Shown here piece after piece: positions 46,801 to 56,060 of a stretch of DNA of 64,000 bases. The notes below the pieces were generated by a model. That model had not been told where the DNA came from, made no database searches, and saw only the letters and a list, made by a program, of their open reading frames with translations. The stretch lies in assembly GCA_029959195.1 (NCBI GenBank), contig CP114118.1, positions 1,488,001 through 1,552,000 on the forward strand, written 5' to 3'. Each line of letters opens with the position of its first letter. Positions within the stretch are counted from its first letter, which is position 1. The translations under genes were made by a program, and so were the position numbers. Source of the stretch: Dictyophora rubrovolvata. Lineage: Eukaryota > Basidiomycota > Agaricomycetes > Phallales > Phallaceae.

Positions 46801-47001
46801 TTTGGATCGACAGCGAGCGCATGCTTCATGCGACCGTCTGAGACGACGTGGTTCTGGACCGGCATTTTCACGCTCTCCGTCGGCTTTTGCTTTGCGTTTT
46901 CTAGTTGGAGCGGGTAGTGCCGGAGGTTGGTCGCCTGGAATAGAGGGAGAATGACCCGGAATAGTAGATATGTCGGGATGGTGAGCAAGAATATGCGTCA
47001 T
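43864..47001 (-). CDS. Zn2Cys6 transcription factor, FacB/Cat8-like
   Basis: This is a fungal binuclear zinc-cluster regulator. The ATG at 47001 leads through a Pro-rich and basic region to RRSHEACARCRSKKIK, then across an intron to CDSKHPRCTSCTNANTPC. Together these give all six zinc-binding cysteines. The linker TLTPRGHTEKLERKLAQCEM resembles the FacB/Cat8 group (PRGYTESLEERV), whose members control acetate and gluconeogenic genes. The fungal-specific regulatory domain follows: LINVWLPRDREMVDRIVDIY, FSRLNYHRPVFPQEEFNSSL, SLWRLVGSLVRLAVELGLHH and RLWAIVMVHDRGTSLLLGRP. The C-terminal third is Pro/Thr-rich. The last exon, IDQQGIGPFMHPQT, is joined through a TTCCTTAG acceptor and ends at 43864. 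The subgroup call is by resemblance only. Targets cannot be named. Confidence 0.88.
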
Positions 47002-47259
47002 TGTTGCAAACAGAGAACAACACAGCTAGACGTTGACGTCGACGGTAAAGGAAAAGAGAGAGTCAAGAAAACCGAAAGCAAGACGAGGCCCGCCTTCAAA
47101 TGTGTGAGCGAGACGGAGGTTGAATCATCCGGAAAATGCCGAACACACAGACCCGTCTCACAAAGGAGAGTTCAATTCCCCCCTGTCGTAATATAATAAC
47201 TAGCACTACGATACATACAAATCGACAGAAAATGAGCGGATAAAAGAGCTATAAATATC

Positions 47260-48850
47260 TTAAAAGAGAGGTCTTTCTTTGTTTTCTCCAATTACTTCAT
47301 CCTCAGAGCCAGAATCTCGACCCTCTTCTATTTCATCTTCCTCCTCGTTTAAGAGCACCAGCTTGGCATCTGCATTCAAACCATCACCAAGTAATTTTGC
47401 AGTTTGTTTGCCTTTGTGCATCGCAACAGCCGGCCCAGCCTGTAATATTACATCTTCAGTCTCTTCTTCTTCATCCACGTACCCTAACAATGGAGCCCTG
47501 GCTTCCTCTTCGTCTTCCAGTTGCGGCACCCCGGCATCCGCTTCAGCAATTCCTTGCAGCTCCTTCTTCCAGACATACCGAAGACCAACTGGAATCAACA
47601 CGGCAACAACAATTATAGCCAACCCAAAAAAGTTGCGCCATGAAATTAAATGAAAGTCGTCGGCCGACGTCATTTCGTCGAGTCCGCTTCCAATTGTTGT
47701 GTGTATGATTGTCACTCCCAAAATTCCGGCCCATGTTGAAGTCCAGAACATTGGTATGCCGATGCCGACATGTGGACAAATGACATTAACTACCCAGTGA
47801 GGAGGGAAAGGCGCAATTCTAAAAGAAAGAAAAAGGAAAAGTCAGACAATGTATATCACTAGAACGTGCCCGGTCCATTTTGAATAATTGAAAGCAAGAA
47901 ATACTAGGTTTGTAAAGCTCGATCTGAACGTTCATCACATACCTCAAAACAATAAGAAAGCTGAATAAATTAGCGCGTTGTTCATCCACCCTCTTAGCCC
48001 ATCTGTCGAGTCTTTCTTTCCATTTGGGCAGGGAAAGCAGTGCGGGAGCCAGTGCTGCACTGATGAGATAACAAAGCGTCGCCCCCGTAGCGACCGACTT
48101 GTATTGCAAGATGTATAAGCGTATTTGGAGAGAGAGAAAAGTGCCTTAAAGGAGCTCACCGAACAGGCTAAAGGGATTGCTTTGTATACACCCCAAACCG
48201 CGCCGCCAAGAATGGAGAGGTACATTGATCCGGGTAACGAGAAGGCTTGAAGACTTAAGAGAGGTGAATTACAGCAAAGCCAAGAAATCATATAAGGATA
48301 AACTTACAATAAATATGTCGTCACGTAACAGATAACTATTCGATAGGGATAAATATCTCTGTATTTCTTTAACAATGTATTGAGGTCCTTGAGTTGATCA
48401 AAAGTCTTAGGGATATGAAGATACTGTCGGTCGGCTCTGAATAATTGTTAGTTCAAACCAATGACGACTTCGATAAATGACTGCAATTTACTCTTCTAAT
48501 CTAGGCAATGCCAACCAGAGGGTACCACCTAATAAAATACATGAAACAATGAACAGAACAGCCATTTGAATTGCTGCATTCAAAAGTGGTCTTCGGGTCG
48601 ACCATGATCTAAACGATTGGCGGGCGGACTTGAATCTAGAAGTAGTCGTTCCATAATTCATGGAGGTTGTCTGCAAGAGAGCCGAGGAAGTTGTCGGTAG
48701 GAGCTCGTCGGAGTCCGGGTCATTCATGACAATTGTGCGCAAGGTATAGGAAGAGGAATTATGAACAGGGCTACTGAAAGGGAGGGTGTTGGTGTCAGGA
48801 ATTCCAGGTTGTCCACTACTTAATACCGATCCATCTTGCAGTAATGGCAT
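47260..48850 (-). CDS. TMEM41-type VTT-domain membrane protein (phospholipid scramblase family)
   Basis: VTT/DedA proteins of the TMEM41/VMP1 group are ER lipid scramblases needed for autophagosome and lipoprotein formation in animals. The N-terminal 90 residues are polar and Ser/Thr-rich, followed by a membrane segment (NAAIQMAVLFIVSCILLGGT). The family block is then clear: HIPKTFDQLKDLNTLLKKYR, YVTTYLFLQAFSLPGSMYLS and ILGGAVWGVYKAIPLACSCV. Next come GATLCYLISAALAPALLSLP and LIVLRIAPFPPHWVVNVICP. The downstream part has FWTSTWAGILGVTIIHTTIG and a last helix (FFGLAIIVVAVLIPVGLRYV). An acidic tail runs to 47260 with many Glu/Asp. About five introns interrupt the gene. Family assignment is firm. 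Whether it scrambles lipids here is inference. Confidence 0.88.
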
Positions 48851-48973
48851 AGTAAGAAAACGAAGAGGCAGAGGGGCAGGCTAGGAGAGGTTGGGAGTTG
48901 GTTCTATAATCTTACGTCAGCCCACGTTCCTTCAACCTCAGCCCGCTAACGTACAACTTGTAGACCCATCTGA
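48851..48973. promoter_or_regulatory. 123-bp bidirectional promoter, TMEM41-type gene/ankyrin gene
   Basis: This very short gap lies between two divergent start codons. There is no obvious TATA element. Confidence 0.5.
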
Positions 48974-49873
48974 ATGCCTGTCCAAACAGCAATTTCTTCA
49001 CACAAAGAGAATATATGGGTTGCTGCAGGAGAAGGCGATTTAGCACGAGTCACTGTAAATCTGCATCATTTTATATTGCAAAAGTTTTCATTCCAATTAT
49101 CGAGCAGGAGCTAATCGAAAATGAATGCATGTTTATTGCTTTCCTTGTGTGCCGATGTGTCGTGACATATAATTATCATTAGCCGCTTCTCCCAACGCAA
49201 AGGATCACAATACATATACCCCGATGCATGCTGCGGCTTCCTATGGTCATATCCATATACTGGAATACCTGGTTTCGAAAGGTAGAGTCACAATCTTTAC
49301 TTCGTACGTTGTTATAATTCTTCTTTTCGGCAGGTGGAGACATAAACGTAAAAGATGATGATGACGAGACACCATTATTTGTCGTCGAGTCCACAAGGGT
49401 TGCTGGATGGCTGATCGAACACGGAGCCGATGCAACCTGTGTAAATAAAGAGGGTTACACCGTATGTCGGCTGTACTCCCTCATTTTATCTTTTCATTGA
49501 AGCGACACTGTAGGCTGCACAATACCTTGCAGAAGAATTTCCAGAAATTACGACTTACCTTCAAAGTCTCGACCCATCAGCACCTTCAATTCAAGCAACG
49601 ACAGAACAGCCTTCGCAATACTTGGCTGAGCAGGCTGTTTCCTCGCTGACAAATTCAATAATGGAAGATTCACAGACTATAATTCAACGCGCTGAAGCTG
49701 AAGGAAGAGACCCTGAAGAAGAACTTCGGGAATTAGTTGGAAAGGTTGTTTTAGATTCCATTATAGCAGGCGCTGCTCTAGCTCAAAATAATCGAGATGG
49801 TTCGAATCAAACAGCTAATAGCTATCTAACTACGGATACCAAACGTGTAAAGCATGATGATGATGAGCATTGA
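48974..49873 (+). CDS. Ankyrin-repeat protein (yeast YCR051W-like)
   Basis: A small soluble ankyrin protein of about 220 residues. The first exon has NIWVAAGEGDLARVTELIEN. The third gives SPNAKDHNTYTPMHAAASYG and HIHILEYLVSKGGDINVKDD, a full repeat. Then come DETPLFVVESTRVAGWLIEH and GADATCVNKEGYTAAQYLAE. The rest is a helical tail with an IIQRAEAEGRDPEEELRELV segment and an acidic, basic-flanked end (KRVKHDDDEH). Yeast YCR051W and its relatives have a similar layout of a few ankyrin repeats plus a charged tail; the role is not well known. The intron at 49127-49182 keeps the ankyrin frame only if it uses a GC donor (GCATGT) and an AG acceptor. Confidence 0.85.
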
Positions 49874-50056
49874 TATTGAGTAATGAGCATTGATTCTTGT
49901 CACTTGAAAGTGGATGATGACATCACGTGCCTATCGCCGAGTCATGTTTAGTATTGACTGACTCTACTGACTCTACTCAGTATTGTTACCAAACGTAGTG
50001 CCCATATCCTCAGTACGCTAGTGATTAACCCCACCGATCACGCCCCTTGTTCAACT

Positions 50057-51563
50057 ATGAGCAACCAACCTTCTTCGCCGGAGCTTACTACTAGATCGGA
50101 AGCAACTGACGAATTCACTCTCGTTGAGAAGGATGAGGTTGCTGACTATGTACAATCACTGCCGATTGAACAGAAATACAACGTTGAGACTGTTCCAAAG
50201 AAAACCGCAAAGCTAATCATTGAAAGCGAGGATGAAGAAGAGGAGGAAGCGGAGGATACTAGGACTGAGGTCGATACAGACCTCCTCGCAGATTACCCTG
50301 ACAACACTGAGGTTTGGAAGATCTAATGTAGTCATTTCTTTTCATGTGCCCATACGCTTTAGGAAATGGACCTTGTTCACTCGCGTATTTCGTCTTGCTC
50401 GTCTTTGAACCTGCCACGGTTTGGACCGCATCTCAAGCGACTTTGTTTGCGACAGAACCTAATATCGGTTCTGGATCCTGCAGATTTCGGACCTCTCACA
50501 GAAGTAGAAGACATTGATTTCTATGACAATAAGATCAAACACCTGGGGGATGCCTTAAATAACATGCATAAATTAAAGTCAGTATTTAACCATACCCATC
50601 CTATAAACCCCATTGTACTAAACACCCTCATTAAGAGTTCTTGACCTTTCTTTCAATCTCATCAAAGCTGTACCAAATTCCTTGGGATCGCACCCTGACA
50701 TCGACACTATCTATTTCGTCCAAAACAAAATCAGCCATATCGAACATTTTGACAGTGTTTGCGCAACCTTACGGAGCTTAGAGTTAGGTGGAAATAGGAT
50801 TCGAGCAAGTGATTTTCCAAGTTGTGTTGAACCAAGAAATGATAAATTATCTCAGACTATTGAAAACCTTGATGCCCTAACGAACCTTCAAGAGCTTTGG
50901 TTAGGGAAAAACAAACTTACGAAGTTGCAGGTGAAAATTGTTTACTAGTATACTAAGTCGTTGAGTTATTCAACCCTTCGCAGAATCTAGATCATCTTAA
51001 ACGTTTGAAGACCCTGTCCCTTCAATCGAATAGAATAACAACTATCGAAGGTTTGGAAGGTCTGGAGGCGTTAGAAGAGCTCTATCTTAGTCATAATGGG
51101 ATTGAAAAATTACAAGGTCTGGAAAAAAATGTAAGTTTTCATTCAGGAGAACTCCCAGAGCAAAACGCTTGATTTGATGTTCAGCTGAACCTTCGTACCT
51201 TGGACGTGGGTAACAATCGCATATCTGTCATAGAAAACCTATCACATCTCATTAATCTCGAAGAGCTATGGGTGAGTGTTGGAAAGCTGGACGTTGGTAA
51301 CATAGCTGATCTCGAGAGTTAGCTCAATGATAATCTGGTCCCAAGTCTTAATGACGTGCCGTCGCAGTTAGCTCGGCTAGATTCTTTGAGAACCATATAT
51401 CTAGAAGGGAATCCTTGTCAGAAGAATGACATGACTCACTATCGGCGCAAATTAATATTGTCCTTGCCTCAAGTTACGCAGGTTGATGCAACGTAAGATA
51501 TATTTCATCTTCTTCGAAAAACTTGCCTTAAAGCATTTCTCTTCTAGCTTTGTTAAACAGTGA
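50057..51563 (+). CDS. SDS22: Protein phosphatase 1 regulatory subunit SDS22
   Basis: Sds22 is a leucine-rich-repeat partner of PP1 that controls its nuclear and mitotic pools. After an acidic N-terminus (IIESEDEEEEEAEDTRTEVD) come about ten 22-residue SDS22-like LRRs. They include HLKRLCLRQNLISVLDPADF, VEDIDFYDNKIKHLGDALN, LRSLELGGNRIRASDF, LQELWLGKNKLTKLQN, LKTLSLQSNRITTIEGLEGL, LEELYLSHNGIEKLQGLEKN, LRTLDVGNNRISVIENLSHL and LEELWLNDNLVPSL. The C-terminal cap, LRTIYLEGNPCQKNDMTHYR and LILSLPQVTQVDATFVKQ, is the known LRR-cap. The final exon codes only a few residues after the GTAAGA donor at GATGCAAC. All parts are present. Confidence 0.94.
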
Positions 51564-52006
51564 CTAGTGATATAGTGATATGTGATGGGCACAACCTGAG
51601 TCTCATGAATGTACAGTATAGTACAACGAATTTATCTGTGTTTGGATAGCTTTATGTAATACTTCGTGAACACAAACAACGTGGTACAAGTGTATAATAT
51701 TTCGACTAAAATTCGAAACAACGAGTGTATGACAGCGGCGTGGCATAAAAACAACAACCATTCACTTGAACGAGAAAAGTAAAGAATGAAAGCGGAATTT
51801 TTTAAAAAAAGTACATATATGACCTATATAGAACTACTCAAAGAGTTAAATGATAAAGGGAATAAGCACAATGCTCAAAAGTAGCGAGAGTCACAGTAAA
51901 GGAAAGTTACAAAGAAAGGGAAAGGAGAGGCAAGTGTGGTATAAATGGTAGTGATGTCATCTTCCATCAGAATGTTGGACACCAAAAGGTGAGTTAAAGA
52001 AATAGG
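51564..52006. other. Convergent 3' region between SDS22 and the APSES protein gene
   Basis: This 443-bp gap lies between two 3' ends and is AT-rich. It contains A-rich and T-rich stretches fit for poly(A) signals on both strands. No gene or RNA feature is seen. Confidence 0.4.
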
Positions 52007-53185
52007 TTAGGTAGCAATGACCTGCTCAAGAACGTTAATTATAAAATCTTCTTTGAAAGAAAAACATTTGTCAACATACACAGCACCAAGACCAACAGCA
52101 AATGCTATTGTGCCCCAAGCAGCAGCCTTTTGATGAGGCTGTAATCGAAAATGTCTTGGGTTAATTATACGACGTTCCTCAATTTCTGAATCCGGATCGA
52201 AATTGAAAGAGGGAGGCGGGGTTGACATTTCTTCGTTTCGCCTTTTACGCATGTTCTGTGACGCAGGAGCACTCCTTGCGTCACGTCTTGCTTGAAGATC
52301 GGCAATCAAGTCTCGCTGCTCTTGGATATCTTGATTCATATCAGGACCGGGCACCTCGGGCTCTTCGTCTATATCATGAGCCACAGCAGTTTCATCTGAA
52401 CCACTGTCGTGGCGAGGAGTTTCAGCACGTGGCGCTGGGCTTTGAGTCTTCTTTCGGGGCGACATGCGAGTAGCCTGAAATTTGGCATCTGCTGGAGACG
52501 CCGCCCTTCTTCGCTTAGCTGGAGGAGTTGCTCTATCTGTCTCCTTGGCTGGGGCTGTGACAACGGAAACGGGGGATAATCCAGAGTCAGAGGTGGTCCC
52601 CCCGGGCTTGAGAGATTTACGATACTCGGCTTTTGGGTCAGGCTGGGCATCAATTAGAGGAATTATTACGGACTCTAATCCATAAGCAGGGGCGATATGC
52701 TTTGCTAGATCAGCTTTAATCCAAGTCCCATTTAATCTCAACTTTGGAAGGCCGTCTACGCCTGTCGAGCCATTGGCACCAGAGATGTCGTAATTACCAC
52801 GGACCCATGCAGCCTCAGCCTTTTCATATTCTTCTGGAGCAGTGGGAAAGGCAGCCTTGAACATCGTCGTCAGACTGACTGCACCGGTATCGTAGCGACG
52901 TAAGATAAAGGCATGGCCAGGATGCACTGTCTGGATTGTATTTTTCGAAAAAAAGAAAAAAAAATTGAATCGAGCGTGTTAGTTTGATCGCAAGACTGGG
53001 AGGACACACGGTTGTAATCTTCAACCTTCCGACCTACGATCAAAGAACAAAGTAAGTAAATCCAGTCCGGATAGGTTCAAGCTAAAGTTGGTTGTACATA
53101 CTATTATGCTCTGTCCTTCACGCAGAATTTCTTGAAATTTGACAGGGGGCAATTTTGCATGTACTACAGAAAAGTGAGCAAACAT
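52007..53185 (-). CDS. APSES (KilA-N)-domain membrane protein, Bqt4-like
   Basis: A protein of about 360 residues with an N-terminal APSES-type domain and a C-terminal hydrophobic segment. The start chosen is the ATG at 53185 (MFAHFSVVHAKLPPVKFQEI); the extension to 53212 has only a GTG. After two introns the domain reads IIVGRLKITTTVHPGHAFIL, RRYDTGAVSLTTMFKAAFPT and RLNGTWIKADLAKHIAPAYG, the LxGxWI element of APSES proteins. A basic, Ser/Pro-rich linker follows (PAKRRRAASPADAK, RMSPRKKTQSPAPR), then AAAWGTIAFAVGLGAVYV, a likely membrane anchor, near the end. This layout fits fission yeast Bqt4, an inner nuclear membrane protein that binds telomeres. A membrane-tethered APSES regulator is the other option. 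No ankyrin repeats are present, unlike Swi6 and Mbp1. Confidence 0.72.
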
Positions 53186-53632
53186 GCCAGACGCGAGTAC
53201 CAAAGTATTCACATTCTGACAATCGCAAATTGGCGTGTCGAGTAGGAAGAGTAGGCCTAGGAATATTGGTCAAAGGCGTAAATTCTGCGGCCATCAAGTC
53301 GAAAAACCAGGAAGGGGTGCGTGATTGACTGAATCTCTGCGAGGCGCGTGAAGGAACAGACCTGCACCAGGACTTTTCAGACTCCGAAACAGCAATATTG
53401 CCGGGCGCTGAGCCGACACGAATGGTGCAGAGTTTGGACTTGATGGTGATAAGGTAGTTGGATATGAACTTTATGGAATTTAATAGTTTAGGAGGTATAT
53501 AGGATGTAGCCGCGTCACCTGCTCAGGCAAGCACTCGTACTTGCTTGAGGTCACCTCAGAGTGTTGGTTTGAGACGTCGTATTTGATAGCAGTCCCAGTA
53601 GTAATATATATCTAGATTCAGACCACTGGCAG
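53186..53632. promoter_or_regulatory. Divergent promoter region, APSES protein/Nudix hydrolase
   Basis: This 447-bp gap holds an inverted repeat CAAGCA-8-TGCTTG at 53528-53547, flanked on both sides by a GTCACCT direct repeat. It sits about 100 bp upstream of the Nudix ATG. No further gene is supported. Confidence 0.45.
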
Positions 53633-54788
53633 ATGTTTGCGGGGCGGGCTAAGCGCTTGAGAGCGTTCGGAGGCCTCGCCGCGAGGTCCGACATGGAGAT
53701 GAAGGACGCAACTTCTGCTAACAGTCCTTTGTTGTTACAGCAACTCTCCCAGGATGTCACGAAGAAAACACATTTATGTCTACAGCATCTATTAAGCCAT
53801 AAGTTTGATCAGACTTCGTATCCTTCCCAGTATCCAGCGTCCAAGCGCGCCGCTGTTCTCGTGGTGCTTTATGAAAAAGGTGGATTACTGCGTGTCTTGC
53901 TGACCACTCGCTCCAAGTCTCTTAGAGCTCATCCCTACCAGACAGCTCTCCCTGGGGGAAAATGTGATAGCACAGATGTTGATTTAGTTGCTACGGCAGT
54001 GCGTATTTTTCGTGTTAATCATGTTTGTCTAGTTCAAAACTCCACGGTCCTACTAGTTACGAGAAGCGAACGAGGAAGTGGCATTACCTCTGAAAAGCCC
54101 ACATCTTCATATACTATGTCATTTACGTCCATTTATATCCGTACGTGTTCTCCGGGTTTTAAAACCAAATGTTCATTTCACCCGTCTAGCTGTCTAAATT
54201 ACTCGTCACCCCTGTCGTAGCTTTTCTAAGTGATTTAACTGTCCTGGATACATTATATCCTTCGCCGATGGGTAACTTTGAATAAACAAACATATCCCAA
54301 ATAATTCCTGAGTACGGTCTTGTAGAAGTGGATGCTATATTCGATCATCCACTCGAGGCATTCCTCGAGCCTGAGCTCGCTGCCTCTGAGCCTCTGGTTG
54401 AAATTGGGAGTGAAAACTGGCCATACTCGAGCAAATTCTATGTAAGGAAACCATACCCTTTTTTTAAGAAAAAACAATTTAATAAAGTGAGATGATAGCA
54501 TCCTACAGACAATCCTAGCCCTGTTATAGGAGGCGATTATCGAATGCATCGCTTTCGATCAAGTTATACTCCCATCAAAGGCCTTACTGCCGATATTTTG
54601 GTACTGCTAGTGTATTTCACTTATCTTCTATTATTCATCTCTACATTATCCAGATCACTATTGCAGAAATCGCCTACAAGCGGGATACGGCTTTTGAAAG
54701 ACGATCTCAAAACCAGATCGAACCGTGTGTGGCAACATGGTCTTTATTCAACGAATATCTAGATTCTCAGGCTAAGTCACTACAGTAA
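53633..54788 (+). CDS. Nudix hydrolase, CoA-diphosphatase (Pcd1/NUDT7) type
   Basis: CoA-type Nudix enzymes cut CoA and its derivatives to phosphopantetheine and 3',5'-ADP. The start at 53633 gives MFAGRAKRLRAFGGLAARSD, an Arg-rich N-terminus that could target mitochondria. A second Met lies 20 residues later. The core has KRAAVLVVLYEKGGLLRVLL, TTRSKSLRAHPYQTALPGGK, and across an intron CDSTDVDLVATALREANEEV, the UPF0035/CoA Nudix box. The metal-binding REANEE is intact. The usual Gly after EEV is Ala here (EEVAL). Later exons give LRPFISLSKLLVTPVVAFLS, PSPMEVDAIFDHPLEAFLEP and the family's YRMHRFRSSYTPIKGLTADI. The last exon ends EYLDSQAKSLQ at 54788. No peroxisomal PTS1 ending is present. 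Mitochondrial location is only a hint from the N-terminus. Confidence 0.85.
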
Positions 54789-55077
54789 TCGTGTCAATAG
54801 AGTGTCTTTTTTCTAGGACTCGTTGTCAAATCAAGGTCCAACTTGACATACCCTATCGTGTCAACTTGAATCATAAGGATCATTTGTTGACGCATTGACG
54901 AGCCACCGCCCAGTTTCAGCCTATACTAAACTCAGGTGTACTGAGTGCTGACCACCTTTCATCTCTTAACCTAATGTCAATTCAATCATGATGCAGCTCA
55001 ATGTTTCCGGTATTTTGTTTGTTACGTAATACTGGTTGTACTATTAGTAGTAGTACCCAAGAACTTTTCTAAAAAAA

Positions 55078-55968
55078 ATGGCACCGATAACATTTATCTC
55101 TGACCCACCCCGGTGTATCACAATTCACGAACATGGACAACTCGTTACTTCAACACCAGAATCATTCAATGACATTCCGCCTATTATTCACTATAAAGAG
55201 GAGCGTTTATCGATTACTTTGGACCCTCCACTACAAGGGTTTACAGAAGAAGATTGTGCCAGTGGCACTCTCTTTGTTGTTGAAAGGTGTGTTTACGTTG
55301 ACTGCCCTTTTAATCAACATGAATAGATCGGTATGATTTGATCCAGCGCTCTTTTTTTCCTTTCCATCACTGGAAAGGGAATTCGAATCGAATACCCAAC
55401 GATCACCTTGCATGCAATCGCTCGGGAAAACTCGTCTTCGAAAGTTTACTGCCAACTAAGTGATATTTCTCATGAAGAGGAAACTGAAGAAGACGATTAC
55501 ATGCGTGAATTGAATCTAATCCCCAGCAGTTCTTCATCTGGTGAGTTCTTTACAAATGGCATAATAGTTGTTCCCGGAATGGACAAACCCCAATTAGTTG
55601 AAGCAATTTTTGAAGCTTTGTCCGCTTGTGCAGCTCTGCACCCCGACCCTCAAGCAGCCGATGAAGAGGACTCAGATGGTGCATTTGTTGATGCTAATGA
55701 GGACACCTATGGTAACGGATTCGAAACCTTCACCGGAAATGATGAGGAAGAGTTGTCTGAAGTTGGCCGGGTGCGCAGCAATTTACTTAACGACAACCGT
55801 TATGCACCATACTAGTTTTTTTTAACTTCAAACCCATTACGTACACAGGCTGCCCTTGACTATCTGGAATCCATTATTGAAGACCCTCATAACCTCGTCT
55901 CTTCCGAAACCACAACCACCACGGATATTTCACAGGAAGAAACGAGTCTTAATGGTATAAGTAGCTAA
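55078..55968 (+). CDS. pICln, methylosome subunit
   Basis: pICln binds Sm proteins and presents them to PRMT5 and the SMN complex during snRNP assembly. The ATG at 55078 opens a PH-like fold: DPPRCITIHEHGQLVTSTPE, LQGFTEEDCASGTLFVVESA, LFFLSITGKGIRIEYPTITL and HAIARENSSSKVYCQLSD. This matches the family core (GTLxVxESxLxFF, YPxIxLHAI). An acidic loop and ACAALHPDPQAADEEDSDGA follow, similar to the conserved CxALHPD of pICln. Two 3' ends are possible. The exon can read on to NLLNDNRYAPY and a stop at 55815. Alternatively, an 85-nt intron from a GTGCGC donor to ACACAG joins EVGR to AALDYLESIIEDPHNLVSSE and ends at 55968. I use the second as it adds coding-like sequence in frame. Family assignment is firm. 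Confidence 0.87.
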
Positions 55969-56060
55969 AACATTTTCTGAGGGAATTAATATATACAGTA
56001 GATCACAATGAATAGCACAATTAACTGCTAGAATAATATTCAATGAAGAATTTAAATAAA

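Noticed and set aside
47279-47653. Ser-rich plus-strand open frame
   Set aside because: It is antisense to the acidic tail of the TMEM41-type gene.
55541-55570. 27-nt intron in pICln (GTGAGTTC to ATAATAG)
   Set aside because: It is too short for the introns of this genome, and the frame is open without it.
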